Positions 52,606 through 61,557 of a stretch of 64,000 nucleotides of DNA are shown in pieces. The DNA is taken from assembly GCA_964489705.1 (NCBI GenBank), contig CAZAZQ010000002.1, positions 1 through 64,000 on the forward strand. The letters are read 5' to 3'. Position 1 is the stretch's first letter. Every line of letters begins with the position of its first letter. The notes under the pieces were generated by a model. It was not told where the DNA came from and ran no database searches. It saw only the letters and a program-made list of their open reading frames with translations. The position numbers and the translations under genes were made by a program. The stretch comes from CAZAZQ01 sp964489705. GTDB taxonomy: Bacteria > Zixibacteria > MSB-5A5 > GN15 > FEB-12.

Positions 52606-53948
52606 TTGAGTTCCTCGCGGGGGTAAACAATGATTTCGTCACCGTCGTAAACCTGTCCGGCTGGCGATTGAAGGGAGGTAACCGTAGAGACCCGGTTGAG
52701 TATGCCGACCTGTTTTCGGTCGGCGGCAGGAAGGAATCCTCCGGCTGCCTCGATGTACTGAGCGGCGGTATAACCCTCGTGAAACGGGAAATAGCCGGGC
52801 TGTGAGACTTCACCGCTCACTTTTACGTACCCAACCTTCAAGGGGACGTATATCGAATCACTCGGTTGCAGAGGGATGTCTTTGACTTTATTGTTATTCC
52901 CGACCAGATGGGAAATGGGATATCTTTCGGTTGCCGAATGTTTCCAGGCATCGGTTTCTACTTTTCGGAAGATAGTGGTACGGTACCCGTTAGCATTGGA
53001 AGCGAAACCTCCGGCGTTGTGCAACAACTGTGCAACGGTCATCCCTTCCCGGTAGTCATACTTCCCCGGTTTGGAGACAGCGCCGAATACGGTTACGGAA
53101 CGGGCGTCGTTCTTTTGGCTCTTGGATGGAATGTAGATGATGTCACCGGCTTGAATTTTCTGCGTGGCGTCTTTGCGGGTACCGTTCACCCCAATGATTT
53201 CAATAACGTCCGCATCGCCTTCAGAAGTAATCCCTCCGGCAAGGGAGAGGAGCAGCTTGACGTTGTCACGCGGGTTTAGTTCGATTTCGCGGGGGAAGTT
53301 CACTTCGCCGACAATATTGACCCGCTCGGAGGATTTGCTGGGGACGTAGATGTTGTTTCCCGCATACAAGCACGGGTTGGCGGCGAAATCACCAAGATAG
53401 GTGGCGCGGTCCAAATCAACGGGGATATCCCGCGGTCCTCCGGAAAGCACGATATTCCGATGCGAACCGGTCGGGAGAATACCTCCGGCGGAGTCGATGA
53501 CTTCAGAGACTCGCTGAGAGGTGTAAGCGGTGTAAAGCCCCGGTGCGGCAACCGCCCCGTGAACCGTAACGCTTACCTTTTGGGGCGTGCTGACGGTTAT
53601 TGCGATTTCATCGGCTTGGTATTGTTTTCTCAGAGCTTCTCGGAGGATTTTTTTGGCTTCCGTCAAGGTGGTGTGGGAAAGGTCGAGAATGCCGCTCGTC
53701 CGGTCGATTATTTTCCCTTCCGGGTCGACCGTAAACGTCAGCGAAGGCAGTTTGGTATTGATGAAGGTGACGCTCAATTTATCCCCGGGGCGGATGAGGT
53801 ATCGGTCGGGCTCGATAGGCTGGTCGTAGTAGCGATAACTGCTCGCTATGCCGAGACCGGCCGTATCAGCCGGGCTGACCGGCGCCCCCGAGAGGGACGC
53901 ACCCAGCATTACATAAATAACACCTATCGCCGCCAAGGCTGTTCGCAC
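52602..53948 (-). CDS. Wza-like polysaccharide export protein with SLBB repeats
   Basis: A 448-residue periplasmic/outer-membrane exporter. After the signal peptide (about 1-24) comes the Poly_export domain (DRYLIRPGDKLSVTF, AVAAPGLYTAYTSQRVSEVI), then several SLBB domains (VNIVGEVNFPREIEL, VTVFGAVSKPGKYDYREGM, VKVSGEVSQPGYFPFHEGY). It forms the export channel working with the Wzz-like protein. GTG 53948 is chosen because GGAGG lies five bases upstream and the protein then starts MRTALAAIG, a good signal. ATG 53960 overlaps that site. Confidence 0.92.
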   Translation of the reverse strand: MRTALAAIGVIYVMLGASLSGAPVSPADTAGLGIASSYRYYDQPIEPDRYLIRPGDKLSVTFINTKLPSLTFTVDPEGKIIDRTSGILDLSHTTLTEAKKILREALRKQYQADEIAITVSTPQKVSVTVHGAVAAPGLYTAYTSQRVSEVIDSAGGILPTGSHRNIVLSGGPRDIPVDLDRATYLGDFAANPCLYAGNNIYVPSKSSERVNIVGEVNFPREIELNPRDNVKLLLSLAGGITSEGDADVIEIIGVNGTRKDATQKIQAGDIIYIPSKSQKNDARSVTVFGAVSKPGKYDYREGMTVAQLLHNAGGFASNANGYRTTIFRKVETDAWKHSATERYPISHLVGNNNKVKDIPLQPSDSIYVPLKVGYVKVSGEVSQPGYFPFHEGYTAAQYIEAAGGFLPAADRKQVGILNRVSTVTSLQSPAGQVYDGDEIIVYPREELK

Positions 53949-54040
53949 CGATTCCTCCATCAAAGTATTTTGGAGCACTATTTTCAGTTCAACCGGCAAG
54001 AATATGCAAAAGGAGGAGGAATGTCAACTCTTGGGAAGAT

Positions 54041-55741
54041 TTAGTTGGAGAATAGTTTCCGTCGGGTGGCGATGAGAAAGACAATCGTCACCAACGAGAT
54101 AGCCGCGCCGGCAAAGAAATAGGGAGGACGATATCGCAGAACGACTTTTTGGTATCCTTGCGTAAACGGGAAAGCAATGAGATTTTGTTCTTCCTTCAAC
54201 GGTCGACCGTCCTCGGCGTACCACCCGGGGTCGTATCCCATAGAAATGACGATTTCTCCCGGTTGTCGCCCGATAATTTCATATTCGATTCTGTTGGGGG
54301 TATATTCCTTTGCAACTATCTCCGCCTGTCCGCTGAGAACCAGCTCCATATAGACGCTGTCATTCATTCCAACCAAAGCGCGGCTTGCCTTGGTTGCCGA
54401 GAGTTCGGGGGCGATCAGGGAACCGCGGTTGGCAAGGTAGTTTTCAAAGGCTTTCCCATCTTTTTTGACGACGTGGGTGAATTCCTCCGCACGCGGGATG
54501 TAATGAGGGGGATGGATGAAGCTGCTCGACATAATGGGGTACGCCAGCACTAAGTTGGTGGCAATAATGACTCCCGCCGCCGCTGTGAGACTGCCGGAGA
54601 TCCACTTTTGATAGCGGGATTGTTTGCTTTTTTGCCAAAGCAGGTCGATACCGAAGCCTCCCAGAACAGCCGTGCCGAGGATGACGAATTGAAAGGCTCG
54701 TCCCGTGCAGCGAGCGGAGTAAAATCCCGGCAGTTCGCTCAGAATCGCCCATAGGGAGAAAGGAGCGAAGTTTCCCAGCCCCAAGATTAAAAAGAAGAGC
54801 ACAACTCCCAGCCATACCCATAGCTTTCTGAAATGTTTTACCAACGCATACCCCGCCAGCAGGACCAAAAGCGGTGAGAGATAGGCTCCGTATTCATGCC
54901 AGTTCCAAAGCTGTTCGGGGAAATTGCGCACAAAGAGAGAATGCTTGAGTCCGAAGAATATCTTTCCCAAAGCGGTAAGGGGGAGCGTCTCGTCGTTTTT
55001 CCCCCGCCAGCGGTTATGTACCAGATACACCACGGCAGGCAGAAGCTTTATCGCCGCTATTCCCAAAGCTATCCCGACAGCGGCGAGGAAGTTTTTCACT
55101 TCTTTCAGAGAATGTTTTTGTATCGCCCGCAAGAGAAAGAATACCGAAGAAAACGTGAAAGTGTAGAGAAACGGAATGGCGGCGCCATTGCCCAACACCA
55201 TCAAGACGATACTCAACGCCGCTCCCAGAAGGAAGCGTTTGTCTTCGTTGGCTTTGAGAAGAAAAAAGATGAACCACGGGAGGAAACAGAAGTGGGTGAA
55301 CGGCATGTGTCCTTCGGCAAAGTGCAGAGCAAAGTGAACCGAACCGAAATATGCAACCCCCGCTACGATACTTGCCCCTCGGGAGATTCCCAACTGACTG
55401 AAAAGCCGAAAACTGCCCCAAAAACCGAGAAAATAGCAGATGAGGACTTGCAGTTTCAAACCGATGACGGCTCCGAAGATGAGATACAGCAGAAGAAAAG
55501 GGGAGAGAACAGCCACTTCCGGGTGGTGGAAAAGGATATTTCCGCCTGCCAAGTAAGGATTCCAGAAGGGGAATTGATGATAGTAAAGGATGGTTCCGGT
55601 CGGGACGGCGGCAATCGTGGTGAACAGATCCCAATCCCGGATACCCCAGTAGTTGTATTTGATGAGGAAAGGAAAGGTATAGTACAGAGCGAGGATTGCC
55701 GACAGCAGGGGAAAGAAAACTTTTGACTTTGTAAATGACAT
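54041..55741 (-). CDS. YfhO-like large membrane protein (GT-C-type)
   Basis: A 566-residue protein with 11-13 membrane helices and a C-terminal soluble beta domain (about 430-540), ending in a final helix. The first loop (IRDWDLFTTIAAVPTG, FPFWNPYLAGGNILFHHPE) is the conserved feature of YfhO/DUF6044-type proteins implicated in glycosylation of surface polymers. The C-terminal segment YDPGWYAEDGRPL is also typical. It likely transfers a lipid-linked sugar. It lies 92 bases upstream of the Wza-like gene and may head the polysaccharide operon. Confidence 0.85.
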   Translation of the reverse strand: MSFTKSKVFFPLLSAILALYYTFPFLIKYNYWGIRDWDLFTTIAAVPTGTILYYHQFPFWNPYLAGGNILFHHPEVAVLSPFLLLYLIFGAVIGLKLQVLICYFLGFWGSFRLFSQLGISRGASIVAGVAYFGSVHFALHFAEGHMPFTHFCFLPWFIFFLLKANEDKRFLLGAALSIVLMVLGNGAAIPFLYTFTFSSVFFLLRAIQKHSLKEVKNFLAAVGIALGIAAIKLLPAVVYLVHNRWRGKNDETLPLTALGKIFFGLKHSLFVRNFPEQLWNWHEYGAYLSPLLVLLAGYALVKHFRKLWVWLGVVLFFLILGLGNFAPFSLWAILSELPGFYSARCTGRAFQFVILGTAVLGGFGIDLLWQKSKQSRYQKWISGSLTAAAGVIIATNLVLAYPIMSSSFIHPPHYIPRAEEFTHVVKKDGKAFENYLANRGSLIAPELSATKASRALVGMNDSVYMELVLSGQAEIVAKEYTPNRIEYEIIGRQPGEIVISMGYDPGWYAEDGRPLKEEQNLIAFPFTQGYQKVVLRYRPPYFFAGAAISLVTIVFLIATRRKLFSN

Positions 55742-55766
55742 CCTCTGTAATACCTTTTCTTATAAT

Positions 55767-56900
55767 ATGCGCGTACGGTACTTAATGACTCATTCGTTGG
55801 GAAAAAGCAAACGCTTTTTGATTCCCACCCTCTTTTGGCTGGCGTTTCTCCTTGTAACCCTTTCCCTGCTTTCCGGGAGTGAGGCGAAGTACCATTCTCT
55901 GCTGAGAACACTCCTCCAGTGGGATGCGCAGCATTATCTTTCTATTGCCGAGCGGGGGTATGAAAAGTTTCCCTGTCCCTGGAATCCGAACAACATTTGC
56001 GGAAACATCGGGTGGTTTCCGTTTTACCCGATGCTCGGCAAGTTGGTCGGTTTTTTCCTCTCGCCGTTGGGACTAGATGTACGCCATGCCCTGCTTCTGA
56101 CTAGTTGGCTCTCGTTGTGGTTGGCGCTGGTGCTGCTTTTTCGGCTGGTGGAAGAAAAATACGGCGTTGCCGTTTCGACTATTACCCTCGCGGCGTTGCT
56201 TGCTTTTCCGACGTCATTTTATTTCCTGACCGGGTTTCCGTACGCGCTTTACTTTTTGTTGGCGGTTTTGGTGTTTCATTTCTTTGAAAAGAAAAAGTAT
56301 CTCGCCGCCGTTTTCCCTGCCGGTTTGTTGGCGGTTACCTATCCTTCGGGTGTTGTCATCGGTTTGCCGATTTTGTATCTGTTGATTGCCCGCTGGAAAA
56401 GGAGCAATGGCGGAGACCGCATCGCTTTGATTGGAGCTCTGGCAGCGATAGTCACAGCTCTCCTGCTGTATGCCGGGTATTACTGGTGGAAGTTTGATGA
56501 TTTTTGGCTGTATCAACGCTTTCAAGCCCAAAGTTACTATGCCCATCAGCTGACTTTTCCCCTGCTGCCGCTTATCAAAAAGGCGGCCCTCTTCGACCTG
56601 CGCGATCCGGTTCTTCTTATTATCCTCTTGAGCTGGCTGACCGTACTGGTGTTCTATTCGCGAAGAGTTCCTCCCGCCTGGCAGATTTTCATGTTCGGAG
56701 TGTTGCTGTTTACTCCCGCCTTCGGCACGACCATGTGTTATTACCGACACATTGTCGTGGCGTTTCCGCTGTTTCTTATGGTTGGACTTTCCGGAACGTC
56801 TCGTATTCGAAGGTGGGTATTGCTGCCGTATTTTCTTGTTTCTCTTTACCTTGGGTGGAAGGTTTACCTCAGTTTGTATGCGGCAGGGATGCTCATGTAG
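55767..56900 (+). CDS. PIG-V/Gpi18-like membrane mannosyltransferase
   Basis: A 377-residue protein with about nine membrane helices. The first loop carries WDAQHYLSIAERGY, with the Trp-Asp pair characteristic of PIG-V family GT-C enzymes, followed by GWFPFYPMLGKL. It should add a sugar from a polyprenyl-phosphate donor to a glycan or lipid. Start uncertain: a TATAAT at 55761-55766 touches the first ATG, so a start at 55785 (MTHSLGKSK) on a short leader is quite possible. Neither has a good ribosome binding site. It is transcribed divergently from the YfhO-like gene. Confidence 0.82.
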   Translation: MRVRYLMTHSLGKSKRFLIPTLFWLAFLLVTLSLLSGSEAKYHSLLRTLLQWDAQHYLSIAERGYEKFPCPWNPNNICGNIGWFPFYPMLGKLVGFFLSPLGLDVRHALLLTSWLSLWLALVLLFRLVEEKYGVAVSTITLAALLAFPTSFYFLTGFPYALYFLLAVLVFHFFEKKKYLAAVFPAGLLAVTYPSGVVIGLPILYLLIARWKRSNGGDRIALIGALAAIVTALLLYAGYYWWKFDDFWLYQRFQAQSYYAHQLTFPLLPLIKKAALFDLRDPVLLIILLSWLTVLVFYSRRVPPAWQIFMFGVLLFTPAFGTTMCYYRHIVVAFPLFLMVGLSGTSRIRRWVLLPYFLVSLYLGWKVYLSLYAAGMLM

Positions 56901-56911
56901 ACGGCGCCGCT

Positions 56912-57352
56912 CTACTTGGAGAGCTTGAATTCGTAAATCATCGTGTACGGATACGCTCCCGAGAAATGAACCGTATCCGGTCCCAAATACAGGCTGTCCC
57001 CCCGAAAAACGGAGACAAATTTCCCCTGCGGCACTTTTTGGTAGTCGCAATTGCCGGTGTCGATTTCCCTCGGCTCGAGCCACAGCTCGTTGGTGCCGAA
57101 ATTGTTGACGATTCCTTTCGAATCACATAGAGTGCTGGCGCGGGTTTGATGAATCAACCGGTATTCGTTCCCTTCCACGGTAAAGGAAACCGTATCGGTG
57201 AAATAGTCCGTCCACGGCAGCCAGTCCTTTGTGCGGGTGATACTCAACTCGCCGTAATATACTTCTATGTCGGGGGTGACTTTCGTGTCCTCTTCACATC
57301 CTATCACGAGAACGAAAAAAAGGATGAAAACGCCTTTCAATGTTTTTGTCAT
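56912..57352 (-). CDS. Small lipoprotein, first of a paralogous pair
   Basis: A 146-residue lipoprotein: signal peptide ending in LVIGC, then one beta-rich domain. It shares FTVEGxEYxLxHxT, a Cys, V-x-NFG-x-N, a second Cys-Asp, P-x-G-x-F, FRGDSLYLGP and a terminal FxLxK with the next gene upstream. Two conserved Cys pairs or a disulfide are likely. ATG 57352 has GGAGG four bases upstream. I know no family for it; outer-membrane attachment is inferred. Confidence 0.75.
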   Translation of the reverse strand: MTKTLKGVFILFFVLVIGCEEDTKVTPDIEVYYGELSITRTKDWLPWTDYFTDTVSFTVEGNEYRLIHQTRASTLCDSKGIVNNFGTNELWLEPREIDTGNCDYQKVPQGKFVSVFRGDSLYLGPDTVHFSGAYPYTMIYEFKLSK

Positions 57353-57428
57353 ACCGCCTCCCACAAAAACCGCCGTCTGTTATAATTTTTACGCTTCACT
57401 ATCGGTTTTCTCAACGTATGTTTTTCTC

Positions 57429-57884
57429 TCACTTAGTCAATAAAAAATGAAAAGTGAAGGTCTTTGCCGACGCTCCGGTATCGTAAGTTATCGTGTTTGG
57501 TCCCAAAATGAGGCTGTCACCTTGAAAGCGGGCGTTAAAAACTCCTTTCGGGATATGGAGAGAATCACAGTTTGTTGACGAAGGGAGAACGTAGACGGGG
57601 GTGAGGGTAATGCGATTGCTGCCGAAATTGTCGACACGCCCCCCTGAGCTGCACAGCCCGCTATTGGAAGTAAGGTGATTGAGATTGTACTCCGATCCTT
57701 CGACCGTAAAAATCACGTCGTCAATATCCGGAGTCGGTTCCTGCTCGCGATAAACGAAAAGGCTTCCCTGAAACGTTTCAACGCTCGGAGGCTGGTCAAC
57801 ATTTTTACTGCACCCAGCCCATAAGAAAACAAGGCTGAAACCAAACAGTATATATCGCACTAATGTTCTCCTCTTTCTCGCCAT
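57429..57884 (-). CDS. Small lipoprotein, second of the paralogous pair
   Basis: A 151-residue lipoprotein with lipobox WAGC and the same domain as its neighbour: FTVEGSEYNLNHLT, LCSSGGRVDNFGSN, NCDSLHIPKGVFNARF, QGDSLILGP and final HFLLTK. The tandem copies lie 76 bases apart on the same strand and are strongly diverged, so this is an old duplication. Ligand and partner are unknown. Confidence 0.75.
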   Translation of the reverse strand: MARKRRTLVRYILFGFSLVFLWAGCSKNVDQPPSVETFQGSLFVYREQEPTPDIDDVIFTVEGSEYNLNHLTSNSGLCSSGGRVDNFGSNRITLTPVYVLPSSTNCDSLHIPKGVFNARFQGDSLILGPNTITYDTGASAKTFTFHFLLTK

Positions 57885-57999
57885 CTTACCATTATAACGT
57901 ACCGGTGAGGAAAAACGTTCAAGAAAATGGAGTCAAAAGCGCCGCTTTTCAAAATGGAGGGAAACCGTTTACTTTGAGAAGCCGGTTTTTTTTCGCATA

Positions 58000-58995
58000 C
58001 TAAATATGAAATTCCAAAATATCCCCGTCTCGCAGTTGAAAGTCCCGCTGGACGCGTTGTCCGTCGAATTTCCCTTCTCCCCATATTTTGGCGTATTTGA
58101 GCTTGTGAGCGAAATCTTTGTGGAGAGTGACGGCGGCATCTTCGACCGTGGCGCCGATAGGGAGGATAATCGGATCGGTAAAGTCGGCTTCTTTACCGAT
58201 GGGCTTGGTATATACCCGCAAGATGTTCAACGCTTCGAAAACGGTTTTCTTGAACGTCTCGAGGCTTTCATCGTCCAAGATGGAGGTCGTTATGACTTTG
58301 AATTCGGGGAAGAACGCTTTGAGTCGGGAAAGCTTTTCGCCGGACTCGTCCTCAAACATTTTGTGTCCGCAGATAATCGTCTTCTTGTACGAGTAACGCG
58401 GATCATCCGGTTTTTCGGTGACTTCCGGTTTGAGAATTATTCGTTTTTCGTCCAATTTCTTGATGATATAGTCAACATCTTCAATCATGCTCTTTGCCGA
58501 CAAGTCGCAAATAAGCACCGCCAAATCGGCGTTGCGAATAAGTCCGCTGAGGTAGTTTTCGTATGATTCCGGTGAGATGGGAGGGGTGTCGATAAGCTGA
58601 AGCTGGACAGTTTCAAAGGTCATCATGCCGGTGAGAGGCTCTCGAGTGGAATACGGATAGTCGGCGACGACCGGTTTGGCATGGGTGAGCACTTCCAGCA
58701 GTGATGATTTGCCGCAGTTCGGCGGTCCGATGAGAATGATTTGCCCGGCGCCTTCTTTTTCAATATGGTCATGGGCGGCGGCTTGGCGGGCGGCTTTGGA
58801 AGTCGGTCCCTGCTCGATTTGCTTTTTGAGCTTGGAGATTTTGGCTTTCATCTCCGCCTGAAGCTTGTCCGTCCCCTTGTGCTTGGGCATAATGGCAAGC
58901 AGCTCTTGGGCAAGGCGAAGCTTTTCCCGTAAATCCTTCTCGGCGCGGAATTCCCGCTCCAGCTCGTAATATTGTGGTGGCAAATTCGCTGGCAT
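58000..58995 (-). CDS. DRG/Obg-like TGS-domain GTPase with altered G motifs
   Basis: A 331-residue protein. Residues 1-75 are a helical N-terminus with IMPKHKGTDKLQAEMKAKI, a feature of DRG-type TGS GTPases. P-loop GPPNCGKSS spans 90-98. The G3 position reads Asp136-Thr-Pro-Pro instead of DxxG, and G4 reads Gly-His211-Lys-Met-Phe instead of NKxD. The C-terminal TGS domain covers about 255-331 (LPIGATVEDAAVTLHKDFAHKL, FQLRDGDILEFHI). DRG proteins bind ribosomes; this branch is found in some bacterial phyla. Nucleotide specificity may be changed. It is transcribed alone. Confidence 0.88.
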   Translation of the reverse strand: MPANLPPQYYELEREFRAEKDLREKLRLAQELLAIMPKHKGTDKLQAEMKAKISKLKKQIEQGPTSKAARQAAAHDHIEKEGAGQIILIGPPNCGKSSLLEVLTHAKPVVADYPYSTREPLTGMMTFETVQLQLIDTPPISPESYENYLSGLIRNADLAVLICDLSAKSMIEDVDYIIKKLDEKRIILKPEVTEKPDDPRYSYKKTIICGHKMFEDESGEKLSRLKAFFPEFKVITTSILDDESLETFKKTVFEALNILRVYTKPIGKEADFTDPIILPIGATVEDAAVTLHKDFAHKLKYAKIWGEGKFDGQRVQRDFQLRDGDILEFHI

Positions 58996-59106
58996 AGGGC
59001 GGAATTAATATAAAAATACAGGATTTTTCAAGATGCTTTGCCAAGAACGTGCGGAGAAAGCCACGGTTCGTTTCATATATCCTCTCACGTACATTTTATA
59101 CCCCGG

Positions 59107-60279
59107 CTATCGGGCAAACCGTTTCGTGATGGTTTCGATACGTTCGCAAATGTAATCCACGTCCCGGAGTCGGAGGGTAGGATAAAGCGGAAGCGAGACT
59201 ACCCGTTTTCCGGCATAGGTGCTGTTGGGGAAGTAGGAGGGGGGGAGGTTGAGGGTTTTGCGGTAGTAGTCTAACGTGTAAACCGGCTGGTAGTGGACGC
59301 CGCATTCGATTCCGGCAGCGGCCATCTCCTCGATGAACCGGTTCCGGCTGAGCCGAAGCCGAGGAAGATTCAGTTTGATGATGAACAAATGCCAGCCGTG
59401 CCGATGGTCGGCATCTTCACTCGGCAACTCGAGGTATTCCCATAAGTCCTTGAGGTTGGCACGATAGCGTTCGGCAAGCTGTTTTCGTTGCTTTTGTTCG
59501 CGGTCGAAAGTAGTCAGTTGTCCCAGCCCGATGGCGGCCTGCACGTCGGACATGTTGGCTTTGAAGCCTAAATCGGTGACGTTGTATTTCCAGCTCTTTC
59601 GCTTTGTCCGTTCATACGTGCCTCTGGTAATGCCGTGCTGGGAAAGCTGCTTGACTTTCTTGATAAATTCTCCACGTTTCGAGACCACCATGCCCCCTTC
59701 GCCGCAGGTGAGATTTTTGGTGGAGTAAAAAGAAAAGACGGCGGCGTCGGCAAGGTGGGGGATGGTCTTTCCTCGGTATTGAGCGGCAAAGGTGTGCGCA
59801 GCGTCGGCAAGGAGAAAAAGAGAATGCGCTCTGGCGATTTTTCTCAATTGCTTGTACTCGCACGGATATCCGGCGATGTCGACCGGAAGTATCGCCACCG
59901 TGCGGGAGGTGATCTTGCGAGTGACTTCATCAGGGTCGATAGTGAGAGTATGAGGGTTGATATCTGCTAAAACAGGAGTAGCGCCGGTATGCACGATAGC
60001 CTCGACCGTCGCTACAAACGTGAAGGGGGTTGTGATGATTTCGGTTCTCCGGGTGGCGCCGATAGCGCGGAGAGCCAGATACAACCCCACCGTTGCCGAT
60101 GAGACCGCCGTTGCATGGGGAACATTCATCCGCCGACTGACGGCACGTTCAAAAGCGCTGGCTTGCTTTCCGGTGGTGAGCCAGCCGGAAGCGAGCGTTG
60201 CGGCGACATTTTTTTTTGCCTCAGCGGAAAGGTGGAGATCGAAAAGAGGTATCCATTTTTTACGTTGACGAATACTCAC
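59107..60279 (-). CDS. DegT/DnrJ-family PLP sugar aminotransferase
   Basis: A 390-residue PLP enzyme with Lys188 in FSFYSTKNLTCGEGG, the catalytic-lysine motif of the ArnB/PglE type. SGWLTTGKQASAFERAV and YPTLRLRDVDYICERI are also typical. It aminates a 4-keto (or 3-keto) nucleotide sugar for surface glycan synthesis. It is clearly different from the aminotransferase at 48.5 kb, so a second amino sugar is likely. The GTG start at 60279 has AAAGGA upstream and lies within the end of the upstream glycosyltransferase gene (20-base overlap). Confidence 0.9.
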   Translation of the reverse strand: MSIRQRKKWIPLFDLHLSAEAKKNVAATLASGWLTTGKQASAFERAVSRRMNVPHATAVSSATVGLYLALRAIGATRRTEIITTPFTFVATVEAIVHTGATPVLADINPHTLTIDPDEVTRKITSRTVAILPVDIAGYPCEYKQLRKIARAHSLFLLADAAHTFAAQYRGKTIPHLADAAVFSFYSTKNLTCGEGGMVVSKRGEFIKKVKQLSQHGITRGTYERTKRKSWKYNVTDLGFKANMSDVQAAIGLGQLTTFDREQKQRKQLAERYRANLKDLWEYLELPSEDADHRHGWHLFIIKLNLPRLRLSRNRFIEEMAAAGIECGVHYQPVYTLDYYRKTLNLPPSYFPNSTYAGKRVVSLPLYPTLRLRDVDYICERIETITKRFAR

Positions 60280-61330
60280 GAATTATCCTTTCGTACAGCT
60301 TGCTCATCAGGTCGAGCGTTTTTTCTTCCCGGTAGTTTTGCTTGACGAATTCATATCCGGCATTTCCAAGCATAGTTCTTTTCTCCGGCTCACCCGCCAA
60401 CGTGATGATGGTGTCTGCTAAGAGGTGCGGCTGGGAAGGAGGCACTAAAATGCCGGTTTTGCCGTCTTTGACCACTTCCGGAATCCCACCGACATCGGAA
60501 GCGATAACCGGGCGGCGGTTGGCTTGTGCTTCCAGTGCCGCTACCCCAAACGCCTCCGCTAAAGACGGCATGACCATCACGTGATGCTGTTGAAGAAAAG
60601 AGTTTATTTCCTCCCGTCGGACGAAGCCGACAAAAGTGACGTGTTTTTCCAACCCTCGTTTTTGGGTCAGCTTCTTCAAGTGCGGTGTATGCGAATCTTC
60701 TCCGGCAATGGAAAGATGAACCTCCGGAAGGATACGGGTGACATGCCGCAGAGCTTCCAGCAGGATAGGAGCGCCGTAGCGGGGATGGTGTCCCTTCAAA
60801 TAACACAACCGCAGCGGCGGCTCTTCGGGAGGCGGAAGAATCTCTTCGGGGAGGCGTACTCCAAAAGGAATCACGGAAAGACGAGGCTCCACGTCCGGTG
60901 TTAGTTGCAACGTCAAGCGTTTGAGAAAATCGCTGGTAGCCGTCACATGAGTCGCCTGGCGCAGGGTTTTCCTGATGCCGGAGGCATACAGCCATGACGG
61001 AAACGACATCTCGGCAATGTCCGAGCCCCACACGGAAACGACAGTCGGGGTGAAGCCGAGTTTGTGCGCCCACCAGCCGAAACCGGCGGCATAGTGAGCA
61101 TGGACGAGGTGAGGGCGGAACTCTCGCGCGTGCCGGATGGCGGCGGAAGCGTTCTTGAGATATGACCACTTCCCGGTGCGGGGTAAAATTACGGTCTCGA
61201 TGCCGTCGAGTTCTTTTCCCCCGGCGGAGATGAGTTTGATGTGATAGCCTCGGCGGCTCAAGCCGTACACCCACCGTTGGATATGCACCGAATCCGCCCA
61301 GCCGAATATGACAATCCGCTTTTCCGCCAC
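60260..61330 (-). CDS. GT4-family (GT-B) glycosyltransferase
   Basis: A 356-residue cytoplasmic or peripheral enzyme. The N-terminal half has LVHAHYAAGFGWWAHKLG; the C-terminal half has the donor-binding Glu pair in MPSLAEAFGVAALEAQANR and the loop VIASDVGGIPEVVKDGKTG. It transfers a sugar from a nucleotide donor with retention, probably to a lipid-linked glycan. GTG start. It is coupled to the aminotransferase downstream. Confidence 0.92.
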   Translation of the reverse strand: MAEKRIVIFGWADSVHIQRWVYGLSRRGYHIKLISAGGKELDGIETVILPRTGKWSYLKNASAAIRHAREFRPHLVHAHYAAGFGWWAHKLGFTPTVVSVWGSDIAEMSFPSWLYASGIRKTLRQATHVTATSDFLKRLTLQLTPDVEPRLSVIPFGVRLPEEILPPPEEPPLRLCYLKGHHPRYGAPILLEALRHVTRILPEVHLSIAGEDSHTPHLKKLTQKRGLEKHVTFVGFVRREEINSFLQQHHVMVMPSLAEAFGVAALEAQANRRPVIASDVGGIPEVVKDGKTGILVPPSQPHLLADTIITLAGEPEKRTMLGNAGYEFVKQNYREEKTLDLMSKLYERIIREYSST

Positions 61331-61557
61331 CGTGGTTATCCTGCCTGTGTCAGAGGTTTGTTTCTATATCTTTTTACGAAAGTAGGATACGGAACTGTTA
61401 GGAATTTTGTCAACCTCCGTCTTAGGTTTGTTTCGGGAAGGGAAAGGGAGAAAGGATTCCCGACCGCCCTGATGTGAGTATTATTTATTGCCGTGAGAGC
61501 CTTTCCCTCGTATCATGAGCCGGATTTGTGCCGTAAGAAAAGTGAGACGAAGTAATT

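Noticed and set aside
55761..55766. TATAAT directly before the PIG-V-like gene as a full promoter
   Set aside because: No -35 hexamer at 15-19 bases upstream; kept only as a hint for the later start codon.
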